NCBI RefSeq assembly: GCF_947487575.1
Contig: NZ_CANKXG010000007.1
Span: forward strand, 186,001 to 250,000
DNA from: an uncultured Algibacter sp.
GTDB taxonomy: Bacteria > Bacteroidota > Bacteroidia > Flavobacteriales > Flavobacteriaceae
Direction: 5' to 3'
DNA length: 64,000 nt
Under the pieces are notes generated by a model. The model was not told the origin of the DNA. It searched no databases and was given only the letters and a program-made list of their open reading frames with translations. Shown piece by piece: positions 34,038-43,998 of the stretch. The first letter of the stretch is position 1, and every line of letters begins with the position of its first letter. A program made the translations under genes and the position numbers.

Positions 34038-35409
34038 GCCATCTCATCCATCTTCATTTAGAGATCCTTCAGGTTATGTTTATATAGACGAAGGCGTTGT
34101 TAAAAGAGCTATAAACCCTATTTATTTTAAACAATACGCTGCACTTAAAGACTCTGGTTTTTTTGATAAATTATTTAATAATAAAGTATTAATTTCTCAT
34201 AAAGAGTTATCAAAATCTCACACAGAAATTATTATTCAGCCAGAGCAAATCCCCTTTATAACATATCCTTATGAATGGAGTTTTAACCAGTATAAGGAAG
34301 CTGCATTATTAACTCTTAAAATACAAAAGTTTAGCTTAGAAAATGGGTTTTCACTAAAAGATGCTTCGGCATTTAATGTTACATTTCATAATGGGAAAGC
34401 CATTTTTATTGATACCCTTTCATTTGATTTTTATGCTAAAAACACCCCCTGGAGAGCCTACAAGCAGTTTGTAACTCATTTTTTAGGACCATTACTTTTA
34501 GCGCATTATCATGGCTCGCAATCTCTCAAGTTAATGAGCGAATTTTTTGACGGGATTCCTTTAAAAATGTTGGCGTCAATGTTGCCTTTCAAATCAAAAC
34601 TAAGCCCTTTTCTTTATACGAATATTCATTTGTTGGCAAAATTTGAGAACAAGCATAGTGAAGATTATAAAGGTAACGCTAAAGTAAAACCGTTATCAAA
34701 AAAAGCACAATTAAATATTGTAAAAACCTTATATAGTTATATTAAAAAATTAGAACTTAAAGAAGATTCTGAATGGGGGAACTATTATAATAAAATAAAT
34801 TATAGTGATGCGGCTTTTAATTTAAAGGCAAAAACTATAGATTCTTGGATAACTAATTTAAAACCAGAAAAAATAATTGATATTGGTGGAAATGACGGCG
34901 CTTTTGTAAGACAAATTACTCATAGACTTGAACAGGCATTAGTTTGTGATATAGATAATAATGCGGTTGATTTTAATTATGTAAAGGCAAAAACAAACAA
35001 AGAAAACTACATGACTCCTTTTGTATTAGATGTACTTAATCCATCTTCGGCAATAGGCTTTAATAATAAAGAACGGTTTTCGTTTATACAACGGATACAA
35101 AAATTTACTCCAGATGTTACATTGGCTTTGGCAGTAATACATCATATATCTTTATCAGGCAATGTAGCGTTTAATATGTCGGCTAGTTTTTTTGCATCTT
35201 TTTCCAAATATTTAATTATTGAGTTTCCTAAGAAAAATGATTCGTGGGTAGAACGTTTGTTAAATTCTAAAGCAGAATTTAAAGATCATTTTAGTTCTTA
35301 TTCCATTGAAAATTTTGAAAAATCTTATGCTATTTTTTTTGATATTATAGAAAAAAAAGAAATTGATGATACCAAAAGAGTGCTATTCTTATTAAAAAAA
35401 CAAAGGTAA
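34027..35409 (+). CDS. SAM-dependent methyltransferase with N-terminal extension
   Basis: 460 residues from a GTG at 34027. Residues 1-235 form an uncharacterised domain (SFRDPSGYVYIDEG, TYPYEWSFNQYKEAALLTL, FIDTLSFDF). Residues 265-450 are a class I methyltransferase fold with motif I IIDIGGNDGAFVRQI and LALAVIHHISLSGNV. The N-terminal part slightly resembles a kinase-like or NoeA-type domain but I cannot assign it. It overlaps both neighbours (11 bp upstream, 1 bp downstream), so the three genes are one translational unit that probably modifies a surface glycan. Confidence 0.75.
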   Translation: MTHKPSHPSSFRDPSGYVYIDEGVVKRAINPIYFKQYAALKDSGFFDKLFNNKVLISHKELSKSHTEIIIQPEQIPFITYPYEWSFNQYKEAALLTLKIQKFSLENGFSLKDASAFNVTFHNGKAIFIDTLSFDFYAKNTPWRAYKQFVTHFLGPLLLAHYHGSQSLKLMSEFFDGIPLKMLASMLPFKSKLSPFLYTNIHLLAKFENKHSEDYKGNAKVKPLSKKAQLNIVKTLYSYIKKLELKEDSEWGNYYNKINYSDAAFNLKAKTIDSWITNLKPEKIIDIGGNDGAFVRQITHRLEQALVCDIDNNAVDFNYVKAKTNKENYMTPFVLDVLNPSSAIGFNNKERFSFIQRIQKFTPDVTLALAVIHHISLSGNVAFNMSASFFASFSKYLIIEFPKKNDSWVERLLNSKAEFKDHFSSYSIENFEKSYAIFFDIIEKKEIDDTKRVLFLLKKQR

Positions 35410-36896
35410 TGATTGAGTTAAGAACTCGTATAATTAAATTTTTAGATAGTAAAAAGCAATTCCCAATTATTGCCGCGGTTGCAGCTGGACTATATCCTTT
35501 ATTATTTTATTATAATACCAATTTTACTTTAGTAAATTCTTGGACTCAATTTGCGTTTTTTTTAGCTTGTTATATTGTAATTCCTATTATAATATTTATA
35601 ATTTCCTATGCTTTATTTAAAAAATTCGATAAGGGAGGCAAATATATAAGCTACGTAATTCCTGTACTAAATTTTACAGCGTTTACTTATTTTGTAATAT
35701 TATCTACTTATGGTTTTAAAAATAAATGGCTATTTTTATTTTTGTTGGCTGTTTTTTTTCTAGCCATTCTTATTAAGAATCACATTAATAAAATAATTGT
35801 ATTTCAGTTTTTATTGGCTTTATTTGTTTTTATAAAACTTCTTCCAGACTTTCATAAAGTTGCAACGTATTCTGCTACGTGGCAAGAACAACCAGATAAT
35901 ATAGAAGACGTTATATTTAAAAAGAAACCAAACATTTACATAATTCAACCAGATGGGTATGCTAACTTTTCAGAATTAAAAAAAGGTTACTACAGCTATA
36001 ATAATAGTAGTTTTGAAAATTTTTTAAAAGATGAAAATTTTAAACTTTATAATAATTATAGAAGTAATTATGGGTCTACTTTAAGTTCTAATAGTTCAAT
36101 GTTTTCTATGAAACATCACTATTATAATAATACCACAACAAGTAGCAAAGAATTATATAATACCAGAGAAATTATTGTTGGAGATAACCCAGTAATTTCA
36201 ATTTTAAAAAAGAATAATTATAAAAATTTTCTATTACTTGAAAGACCATATTTATTGGTTAATAGACCTAAGGTTGGTTATGATTATTGTAATATAGATT
36301 TTAGTGAAATTTCATTCTTAGCCAGAGGTTTTGAGATTGAAAAAGAAGTTATTAGTGAATTAGAGCACGCAATAACCGAAAATGTTTCTACTAATAATTT
36401 TTATTTTATAGGTTTGATGCGACCTAGTCATATATCTGTAAATAAAAATGAATCAAAAGGTATAAAGAAGGAGCGCGAAACTTATTTAAAAGATTTAGAA
36501 AAAGCTAATAAGTCCTTAAAAGAAATTTTAAAAATAATTAAAGAAAAAGACACTAATAGTTTAATTGCAATAGTTGCTGATCATGGCGGGTTTATAGGAT
36601 TAAATTATAGCATGGAAACTCATGTAAAACAAACAGAAAGGGATATTATTTATTCTATTTATACATCAGCTTTAGCTATAAAATGGCCAGATAGTGTACC
36701 TTCTTTTGATGTTAAATTGAATACATCTGTAAATTTATTTAGGGTTTTGTTTTCTTATTTGAGTGAGAACGAGTCTTATTTAAATTATTTAGAAAAAGAT
36801 AAAAGTTTTGCATTAATAAAAGAGGATGCACCTTATGGTGTTTATGAATATATAGATGAAAACGGTAATACTATTTTCAATAAATACAAAGAATAA
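35409..36896 (+). CDS. membrane-anchored sulfatase-like hydrolase/transferase
   Basis: 495 residues. Four to five membrane helices in residues 15-150, then a large extracytoplasmic alkaline-phosphatase-type domain: PNIYIIQPDGYANFSEL near 178, in which the usual metal-binding D and nucleophile region can be recognised, and IVADHGGFIGL near 393, the ADHG metal-binding motif. The layout resembles lipoteichoic-acid synthase-type and phosphoethanolamine transferases, which move phospho-alcohol groups onto glycans. Its start overlaps the methyltransferase stop by one base. Substrate unknown. Confidence 0.75.
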   Translation: MIELRTRIIKFLDSKKQFPIIAAVAAGLYPLLFYYNTNFTLVNSWTQFAFFLACYIVIPIIIFIISYALFKKFDKGGKYISYVIPVLNFTAFTYFVILSTYGFKNKWLFLFLLAVFFLAILIKNHINKIIVFQFLLALFVFIKLLPDFHKVATYSATWQEQPDNIEDVIFKKKPNIYIIQPDGYANFSELKKGYYSYNNSSFENFLKDENFKLYNNYRSNYGSTLSSNSSMFSMKHHYYNNTTTSSKELYNTREIIVGDNPVISILKKNNYKNFLLLERPYLLVNRPKVGYDYCNIDFSEISFLARGFEIEKEVISELEHAITENVSTNNFYFIGLMRPSHISVNKNESKGIKKERETYLKDLEKANKSLKEILKIIKEKDTNSLIAIVADHGGFIGLNYSMETHVKQTERDIIYSIYTSALAIKWPDSVPSFDVKLNTSVNLFRVLFSYLSENESYLNYLEKDKSFALIKEDAPYGVYEYIDENGNTIFNKYKE

Positions 36897-37034
36897 ACGT
36901 TAAGTAATCTAATGGTTAAGCGGATATGTCATTAAATGATTTTGTATATTTAGTTTATTAAGAAAAAACATACATTTTGCTTTTGTTTTGTTTAAAAAAT
37001 TAACCTTTTTGAAGAAAATTAAAATTCATATTAA

Positions 37035-38336
37035 TTGAAAAAATTAATACATTATATTAACAGTAAGGTTTTAGTAAAGATTGCCTCATTGCAAACCACC
37101 TCTGTATTAACTAGAATAATAGCTGGAATATTAACCTCAAAAGCTATTGCTTTATTTATTGGAGCGGAAGGTTTGGCTTTAATCGGTAATTTAAGAAACT
37201 TTGTTAGTGCTTTTCAAACTATAGCAACTTTTGGATTTTATAAAGGAGTTGTTAAATATGTTTCTGATTTTAAGGATGATACGATAAAACTTAGTAAAAC
37301 ACTTTCTACAGTTTATTACACGGGTTTTATTTCTACTGTTGTAGTTTCCTTTTTTTGTTATTTTAGGGCAGAATGGATTAATGACGTCATATTTCCTACT
37401 TATAATGACTATGCTTATGTTGTTCAAATCTTTGCCATAGTACTTCCTTTTTATGCTTTAAATATGTTCACCTTTTCTATAATGAATGGGTTCTCTAAGT
37501 ATAAAATACTTATTATCATTAATATAATTGGTCAGATACTAAGTGTTTCAATTGCATTACTTTTAATTTATCAAAATAAGATAGATGGAGCTTTAATCTC
37601 TGTTGTTATTGCCGAGTCTTTAATATTCTTAATCACGCTTGTTGGTATTATTAATAGAAAAAGCTTAGTTGACCAAATAAAAGTTAGCAATGTAAGCTAC
37701 GATATATTTAAAAAAATGAGTCCATACTCATTAATGGCTCTTTTTTCGGCTGTTTTATTGCCGTTTGTAGCTATTGCAATTAGATCTTATATTATTGATA
37801 ATTTAGGTTATAAAGATGCCGGTTTTTGGGAAGCTATGACAAGGATATCTAACTATTACTTAATGTTTGTTAGCTCTTTAATTGTATTATATCTTTTACC
37901 AAGGTTCTCTGAAATAAATGGTATTAAAGCATTTAAAAAAGAAGTATTAAGTTTTTATAAAACAATAATACCCCTAATGGTTGGCGGATTGTTTCTGATA
38001 TATTTGTTAAGGCATTATATTGTGTTAATTATTTTTTCTGAGGAATTTGAGCCTGTAGAAGATCTGTTTTTATGGCAACTTTTAGGAGATTTTGTTAAAA
38101 TACTTTCGATTATAATTGCTTATCAATTTTTAGCAAAAAAAATGTTTTGGCATTATATATTAACCGAAGCTTTTCTAGTGATAATTTTATATACTACAAG
38201 TGTTTATTTTATTGATTTATTAGATAATGTTGAAGGTGCTGTAATTGCTCATTTTATTAGTTACCTAATGTATTACGGTATTATTTTACTTATTTTTGGA
38301 AGCTCGCTTTTTGGTTTAGAGGGTCAAAAAGAATAA
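37035..38336 (+). CDS. Wzx-type O-antigen/polysaccharide flippase 1
   Basis: 433 residues from a TTG at 37035. About twelve membrane helices, MATE/MOP-superfamily pattern (TRIIAGILTSKAIALFIGAEGLALIGNLRNF at the start, cut here by family convention; WQLLGDFVKILSIIIAYQFLAKK near 350). Such proteins flip lipid-linked sugar repeat units across the inner membrane. It is paralogous along its whole length to the next gene, for example in the GAEG...L.G, WEAMTRIS/WTAMNSIS and WQLLGD.VK blocks. The 138 bp before it hold no gene. Confidence 0.85.
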   Translation: MKKLIHYINSKVLVKIASLQTTSVLTRIIAGILTSKAIALFIGAEGLALIGNLRNFVSAFQTIATFGFYKGVVKYVSDFKDDTIKLSKTLSTVYYTGFISTVVVSFFCYFRAEWINDVIFPTYNDYAYVVQIFAIVLPFYALNMFTFSIMNGFSKYKILIIINIIGQILSVSIALLLIYQNKIDGALISVVIAESLIFLITLVGIINRKSLVDQIKVSNVSYDIFKKMSPYSLMALFSAVLLPFVAIAIRSYIIDNLGYKDAGFWEAMTRISNYYLMFVSSLIVLYLLPRFSEINGIKAFKKEVLSFYKTIIPLMVGGLFLIYLLRHYIVLIIFSEEFEPVEDLFLWQLLGDFVKILSIIIAYQFLAKKMFWHYILTEAFLVIILYTTSVYFIDLLDNVEGAVIAHFISYLMYYGIILLIFGSSLFGLEGQKE

Positions 38337-38368
38337 AGGTCTTATTGTTAATTTACTAAGCTAAATTA

Positions 38369-39661
38369 TTGAACATACCAAGTTTCATAAAAAACAATTT
38401 ATTGTTAAAGGTTACTTCTGCTAATACTTTGTTGGTTTTAGTAAGGATGGTGTTTTCTTTAATATCTCAAAAGGCTTTGGCTATTTTAGTTGGAGCTGAA
38501 GGTATTGCTTTAGTTGGTAGCTTTAAAAATGTAGTAAGCTTTTTTGAGAAGTTCTCTGTTTTAGGTGTCTCAAATGGTTTGGTAAAATATATCTCAGAAT
38601 ATAAAGAGGATAAAGAAAAACTAAATCAATTATTTTCAACTACTTTTTTATTTAGTGCAGTTGCAACTATACTATCTTTTAGTATTCTTTTTTTTGGAGC
38701 TAATTACATCAATCAACTAGTGTTTGGAGATGGTAGAGACTTTGTGGTAGTATTTAAAATTTTAGCATTTGTTATTCCATTTTTCGCTCTAAATGCTATA
38801 ATAAATGCACTTTTAAATGGGCTTTCAGCCTATAAAATATTTACCAAAGCCACATTTGGAGTTGTTGTAATAAATACAGTTTTAATAGTTGGTTTTACAA
38901 TTAAATACGCACTGTATGGGAGTTTATTAGCCATTGTGTTAATTCCCATTATACAGTTTGTCTATTATTTTGCGCTTACTTATAAAACGAGTTTTACGTA
39001 CATAAATCTAAAACGGTTAAGCTTAAATTTAAATTTTAAGAATAAGCTACTTTCCTATAGTTTAATGACTATTTTGGTAGTGCTGTTTAGTAATATTAAT
39101 GATATAGCTATAAGAAGATTAATTGAGCATAAAGTAAGTATCATAGATTCTGGATATTGGACGGCTATGAACTCTATATCAAAAACATATATGCAATTTA
39201 CAGCGGCTATTTTTCCACTTTATATATTACCAAAATACGCTAAAATTACTGACACGTTCAATTTTAGAAAAGAAGTAAAACATATATATAAAATGTTATT
39301 ACCCTTGTTAGTCATTGGTCTTTTTTTAGTGTTTTTATTAAAAACGCAAATTATTAAGCTGCTTTATACTTCAGAGTTTCTAGAAATGTCTAAACTTTTT
39401 AAATGGCAATTACTGGGTGATTTGGTTAAGTTTATAGCTTTAGTAATTGCGTATCAATTTTTAGCAAAAAAACAAACAGTAAATTTTGTAGTTACTGAAC
39501 TTTTTTCCGTAATTGTTTTTTACATACTTTCAGTATATCTTATAGGTTATTATGGAACTGAAGGCGTGATAATTGCACATTTTATAAGATATATATTATA
39601 CTTTATAGTAGTGTTATTTATTTTAAGACATACCTTCATGGGAAATAATAAAGCTTTGTAG
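38369..39661 (+). CDS. Wzx-type O-antigen/polysaccharide flippase 2
   Basis: 430 residues from a TTG at 38369, 32 bp after its paralogue. Same twelve-helix architecture and conserved blocks (LVGAEGIALVGSFKN, WQLLGDLVKFIALVIAYQFL). Similarity extends over the full length but at moderate identity, so the duplication is old or the two were acquired separately. Two flippases imply two different lipid-linked substrates or a heteromeric function. The glycosyltransferase at 39667 follows after 5 bp. Confidence 0.85.
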   Translation: MNIPSFIKNNLLLKVTSANTLLVLVRMVFSLISQKALAILVGAEGIALVGSFKNVVSFFEKFSVLGVSNGLVKYISEYKEDKEKLNQLFSTTFLFSAVATILSFSILFFGANYINQLVFGDGRDFVVVFKILAFVIPFFALNAIINALLNGLSAYKIFTKATFGVVVINTVLIVGFTIKYALYGSLLAIVLIPIIQFVYYFALTYKTSFTYINLKRLSLNLNFKNKLLSYSLMTILVVLFSNINDIAIRRLIEHKVSIIDSGYWTAMNSISKTYMQFTAAIFPLYILPKYAKITDTFNFRKEVKHIYKMLLPLLVIGLFLVFLLKTQIIKLLYTSEFLEMSKLFKWQLLGDLVKFIALVIAYQFLAKKQTVNFVVTELFSVIVFYILSVYLIGYYGTEGVIIAHFIRYILYFIVVLFILRHTFMGNNKAL

Positions 39662-39666
39662 TTTTT

Positions 39667-40503
39667 ATGGAAGTACCGACTTCAAATCCTAATGTAGAGT
39701 TAGAAATTCTCGTTTCCACAATGAACCAGAATTCATTATCTTTTTTAGATAGTATGTTTCCTTATTGTGACTTATCAAGTTTACATATTTTGGTAGTAAA
39801 TCAAACTAAAAAAGGGAAAGAATTGAGCTCTAGTAGTGCTAATATCAGAGTAATAAATTCTTATGAAAAAGGACTTTCGAAAAGTAGGAATTTAGCTATT
39901 GAAAATGCAGTCGGTAATATTTGTTTAATTTCAGATGATGATGTTCAATATGTTAAGGGGTTTCAAAATATTGTAGCCAAAGCCTTTGAACAGTATACAG
40001 AGGTGTCAATAATTAGATTTAAAATTGATACATTTTCTGGTCAAGCTTACAAAAAATATCCTGATAGTTCAACAGTATTAACCACAAGAAAGAGTATTAA
40101 ATCTGCCTCTTCGATTGAGATAGGATTTAGGAAAAAAACTATTATTAAATATAATATAAAGTTTAATGCTATGTTTGGGTTGGGAGGTATCTTTCCTTCT
40201 GGTGAAGAGTATTTGTTTTTAAAAGATACATTAAAAAAATGTTTGAAGGTGTATTTTTATAATGAAACTATTGTAAAACACGGACATATTAGATCTACCA
40301 GTAATGCTGGAAGTGATGATAGAGTTAAAACCATAGCAGCCATTAATTACATCGATTTTAAACATTTTAGTTATTTATTAGTTCTTAAACATGTATATTT
40401 TTTGATTAAAAATAACTTTATAAAAATTAATGATGCAATATTTAAGATACAAGTAGGCTTTAAGGGTATAAACAGCTATAAGAAACTAAAAAATAAAAGA
40501 TGA
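39667..40503 (+). CDS. glycosyltransferase family 2-like protein
   Basis: 278 residues. N-terminal nucleotide-sugar binding fold (ELEILVSTMNQNSLSFLDSM), the SKSRNLAIENAVGNICLISDDDVQYV segment containing the DxD-type DDD metal motif near residue 95, and FGLGGIFPSGEEYLFLKD in the acceptor half. There are no membrane helices. It probably adds a sugar to the polysaccharide unit exported by the neighbouring flippases. It ends with a four-base overlap with the next gene. Confidence 0.82.
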   Translation: MEVPTSNPNVELEILVSTMNQNSLSFLDSMFPYCDLSSLHILVVNQTKKGKELSSSSANIRVINSYEKGLSKSRNLAIENAVGNICLISDDDVQYVKGFQNIVAKAFEQYTEVSIIRFKIDTFSGQAYKKYPDSSTVLTTRKSIKSASSIEIGFRKKTIIKYNIKFNAMFGLGGIFPSGEEYLFLKDTLKKCLKVYFYNETIVKHGHIRSTSNAGSDDRVKTIAAINYIDFKHFSYLLVLKHVYFLIKNNFIKINDAIFKIQVGFKGINSYKKLKNKR

Positions 40504-42101
40504 AAGTTTTTAATACGTTTTTTTTGAAATACCTGGTTCTTACCGTTTTGGTATTTGTTTTTGATTTAGTATTTAACCCTTTTAATTTATTTTCATTCTT
40601 TAATTTTATTGAAAATGTGGCATTTGGGGCAACTTTGGTTATTCCAATATTTTTTTTCAGTTCATCATTTTTAAAAACTATTTATTTTAAATTATCTTAT
40701 ATCTTTTTTGCAATATGTCTTTATGCTGAAACTGTTTATTATTATTTGTTCAAAGCATACTTTAGTCCATCATCTATTTTTGTTACTTTAGATACTAATA
40801 CTAGTGAAAGTAAAGAGTTTTTGAGTTTTTATGTAGATACGCCAATTGTAATACTAGGAGTTTTATTGTTATCAATTACAGTTTTCTTTTTATTTAAAAG
40901 AAGACTTTTTTTAAAAACAATAAAAGCAAAGTCAAAGTCATATAAGCTTAAAATTGTTGCTTTATTTTTATTAGCAATTGTAGCCATAAGACAAACTCGG
41001 CTCATAAATTTCAATTTACCCTATTTAATATTAATTTCAATTGTAGATTATTCTATTGAAGCCAAAAAATTAGGGGATTATCAAAAGAATAAGGAGGGTA
41101 ATTTTAAAGACGTTTTTAGGGAAGCAAAAAATGATGAAGAAGTTTATGTAGTTCTTATTGGAGAGTCTACAACACGATCTCACATGGGTATTTATAATTA
41201 TCACAGAGAAACTACACCTAGGCTTGATAGTATAAAAAAGGATTTATTAATTTATGAAAATGTTATTAGCCCACATGCTTATTCAGTGGGCGCTTTAACA
41301 AAAATATTAACTTTAGGGAATTATGAAAACCCCAAACGAACAGTTGAAGGGTCTATAGTACAACTGATTAATAGTGCAGGTTTTGAAACTTATTGGGTAT
41401 CAAATCAAAGACCAATTGGTGCTTTTGAGAGCTTGATTACTAAAATAAGTCTTTCATCTAATAATCATAAGTTTTTAACCACAACTGTTGCAGGTAACAG
41501 TAAGGTTTTAGACGATGCGTTATTAGAGCCTTACAAAGAAATACTAAAAAATAAGTCAAGAAAAAAAGTAATATTTCTACACATGATGGGGACACACCAC
41601 CATTATGAAAATAGATACCCAAGACATTATAATAAATTTAAAGACGCCCCAAAAACTAAATTTAAGTCTCAGGATAGTTTTGAGAAAATAAATCATTATG
41701 ATAATGCGATATTATATAACGATTTTATTATTTCTGAAGTTATAAAGTCCTTGGATAGCTTAGCCGTAAAAAGCTTTGTACTCTATTTTTCAGATCATGG
41801 CGAAGAAATGTATTCTAATATAAATATGGCAGGACATAATGAGGATATCTATTCGAAACAAATGTTTGATATTCCTTTTTTCTTATGGCAATCAAAAAAA
41901 TATAAAGCTGAAGAAAACATATCTTTTGAAAAAAACAGAAAATATATGACAGATGATGTGTTTCACTCGCTAGCTAATTTGTTAAATATTTCAGCAAGAG
42001 AAGTAGATACTACACGTAGTATCTTTAACAAAAACTTCAAAGAAAGAACACGTGTTATAAAAGACACTATTAATTACGATACGTATTTCGAAGGACTATA
42101 G
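40500..42101 (+). CDS. phosphoethanolamine transferase-like membrane enzyme (EptA/CptA type)
   Basis: 533 residues. Four to five N-terminal membrane helices (residues 8-165) and a periplasmic sulfatase-fold domain with LIGESTTRSHMGIYNYHRET near residue 218 (nucleophile Thr in GESTT), FLHMMGTHHHYENRYP near 355, YFSDHGEEMYS near 425 and GHNEDIYSKQM. These are the hallmarks of phosphoethanolamine transferases that decorate lipid A or LPS core. Its start overlaps the preceding glycosyltransferase, so it is part of the same glycan operon. Confidence 0.9.
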   Translation: MKVFNTFFLKYLVLTVLVFVFDLVFNPFNLFSFFNFIENVAFGATLVIPIFFFSSSFLKTIYFKLSYIFFAICLYAETVYYYLFKAYFSPSSIFVTLDTNTSESKEFLSFYVDTPIVILGVLLLSITVFFLFKRRLFLKTIKAKSKSYKLKIVALFLLAIVAIRQTRLINFNLPYLILISIVDYSIEAKKLGDYQKNKEGNFKDVFREAKNDEEVYVVLIGESTTRSHMGIYNYHRETTPRLDSIKKDLLIYENVISPHAYSVGALTKILTLGNYENPKRTVEGSIVQLINSAGFETYWVSNQRPIGAFESLITKISLSSNNHKFLTTTVAGNSKVLDDALLEPYKEILKNKSRKKVIFLHMMGTHHHYENRYPRHYNKFKDAPKTKFKSQDSFEKINHYDNAILYNDFIISEVIKSLDSLAVKSFVLYFSDHGEEMYSNINMAGHNEDIYSKQMFDIPFFLWQSKKYKAEENISFEKNRKYMTDDVFHSLANLLNISAREVDTTRSIFNKNFKERTRVIKDTINYDTYFEGL

Positions 42102-42195
42102 GATATTTTGTGTCTTAGTGATTTATATAATTGAAAAATAGTTTTGAAGTTCATAAGAAAAAAAAATTTTTTAAATTTTATAGGTTATTTTTAAT

Positions 42196-42998
42196 CTAAT
42201 TTGTATGGGATAAATTATTGATTTTAGTCAAAATAAAGTGTATTATTAGTTTCGGCTTTTTTGCTAAATAAAACTTGTCTTTAAATAGTATTGGCTCACT
42301 TTTAAACTTATGATTAAGGTTTTGTTTATTAATAAAATTATCAATACGTTCTGTTTGAGCTGAATCTATACCATAATGCCTTGCATACCATGTGTGGCAT
42401 AACAAAGCTTTATCATCAAACCAAACTTCATTGGCAATACCGTCAGGTTTCATTTTTGCATTTAAAAACAGAATTTTTTTGTTATTTCTCCTTAGCCATA
42501 GATAGAAGCAGTAATATGGCTCAAATAAACTTTGGCATTATAAGCAAAATTTAGATGTTGTAAATCTTTGAACTCATTCGGCTTAGTATATTGATGCTTT
42601 AACATAGCTCTTTTATCCCAAATTCCGAGCACAGTTTTTAAATTTAAAATAGAAAAGAAAGTATTAATAACGTAAGGGTTATGGTTTCGATGTGCTATTA
42701 TACCTCCATCCCTAACACCTGCGACTGTATAGTCTTCATTAATCATTCTCTCAATTATAGCAAATACTGTGTCAGGTTTATAAAAAATAACATCTTCATC
42801 GGCCATAATCAGCCATTCTATTGCTGTATCTTTTAATTTAGAAATCATAAATTTAATACTATCTATACCGTGCATACGATTTCTACCATCTATGACGTAT
42901 CTTTTAATTCCTTTAGGAAAAAGTATCGAAGTTTTTTCGTAAAGTTCAAAATTTACTACTGTAGTTAATATTGCTATTTTAGATTTATGGATACCCAT
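42196..42998 (-). pseudogene. glycosyltransferase-like gene broken by a one-base frameshift
   Basis: Two frames on the minus strand join into one protein. The first (42998-42492, 168 residues; KIAILTTVVNFELYEKTSIL, WLIMADEDVIFYKPD with an acidic metal motif) ends early in SHITASIYG. The second frame, read from about 42531, continues SLFEPYYCFYLWLRRN into MKPDGIANEVWFDDKALLCH and runs to 42196. Adding one A to the AAA run at 42531-42533 gives an uninterrupted protein of about 267 residues. It is either a recent pseudogene, a phase-variable gene or a sequencing error. Confidence 0.75.
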
Positions 42999-43056
42999 TT
43001 AGTTTAATTTATTATAAGACAAATATAGGTTAGTTAGTCTAAATATTGTTGGGAAA

Positions 43057-43992
43057 TTATTTATAAGAAGAAATGTAAATACCTTTTGAAATCAAAAAAA
43101 GATGCCATTTTTTAAGAAAAATAACCACCGATGAAGGCATTTGCAATAAAACGCGCTGTTTCCAATTAAGCAGTGTGGTGTCAATTTCGGGCAATAACTT
43201 TTTAAATGTTGCTATATTTTTAGCTCTTTTACATTGAATAGCAAGTGAGTATCTGTTTAGTGTTAGGTAAAGGTGCAATGATGTATTGTTTTGTTCTTCA
43301 GCTTTAAAGCTATTAAATAACAAAAACTTCCCTTCTTGATGGTTTTCTTTGGAGAGGCTGTTTTGAACAGTTTTATCATAATAGCAAGTAATTTTAGGAT
43401 TAAAAACTATGGTTTTTTCTAATCCAAAACGTATCAAAAGATCTAGGTCTTGCCCAGAAATTATAGTAGAATTAAAGCCACCAATTTTTACAAATGCTTT
43501 TTTATTTATTACTATCGCTGAAGTCCATCCAATAGGGTGAATAGTACTAGCCCTAAAATAATCTTCTATTATTTGCGGTTTTTCTTTTGGTTTAATATTG
43601 TAAGTAGCATTTTCAATATGCGATTTAGATAGTTTTAAAGCATAGGCATTGCAAAAAAGATCGGCATCGGTAAATGCCGAGATAGATTTGTAGTGTTCTT
43701 CTAGATGATTTGGGTACCATACATCATCCGCATCTAATAGTGCCATGTATTTTCCATTAGCTTTGCTGATGCCAAAATTTCTAGCACTTGAAGCCCCAGC
43801 ATTCTCTTGAGAATAGATGTTTATTCTGCTGTCTGAAATCGACTCTACTTTTTCTAGACTTTTATCAGTAGAACCATCATTAACAATGATAATTTCAAAA
43901 TCAGAAAAACTTTGTTTAAGAACATGCTTTATAGTGTGCTCTATTTGCTCTTCTTTATTGTATAATGGTATTATTACTGAAAAAAATGGCAT
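43057..43992 (-). CDS. glycosyltransferase family 2
   Basis: 311 residues with the classic GT2 pattern: FFSVIIPLYNKEEQIEHTI at the start, IIIVNDGSTDKSLEKVES near residue 35, NAGASSARNFGI and ALLDADDVWYPNHLEEH near 90 (DxD motif), ISGQDLDLLIRF near 180. GT-A fold, inverting, cytoplasmic. It lies between the frameshifted gene and the KpsS-like gene, all on the minus strand, so they form a second, converging glycan cluster. The ATG is 6 bp beyond the stop of the upstream gene. Confidence 0.92.
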   Translation of the reverse strand: MPFFSVIIPLYNKEEQIEHTIKHVLKQSFSDFEIIIVNDGSTDKSLEKVESISDSRINIYSQENAGASSARNFGISKANGKYMALLDADDVWYPNHLEEHYKSISAFTDADLFCNAYALKLSKSHIENATYNIKPKEKPQIIEDYFRASTIHPIGWTSAIVINKKAFVKIGGFNSTIISGQDLDLLIRFGLEKTIVFNPKITCYYDKTVQNSLSKENHQEGKFLLFNSFKAEEQNNTSLHLYLTLNRYSLAIQCKRAKNIATFKKLLPEIDTTLLNWKQRVLLQMPSSVVIFLKKWHLFLISKGIYISSYK

Positions 43993-43998
43993 AATAGT

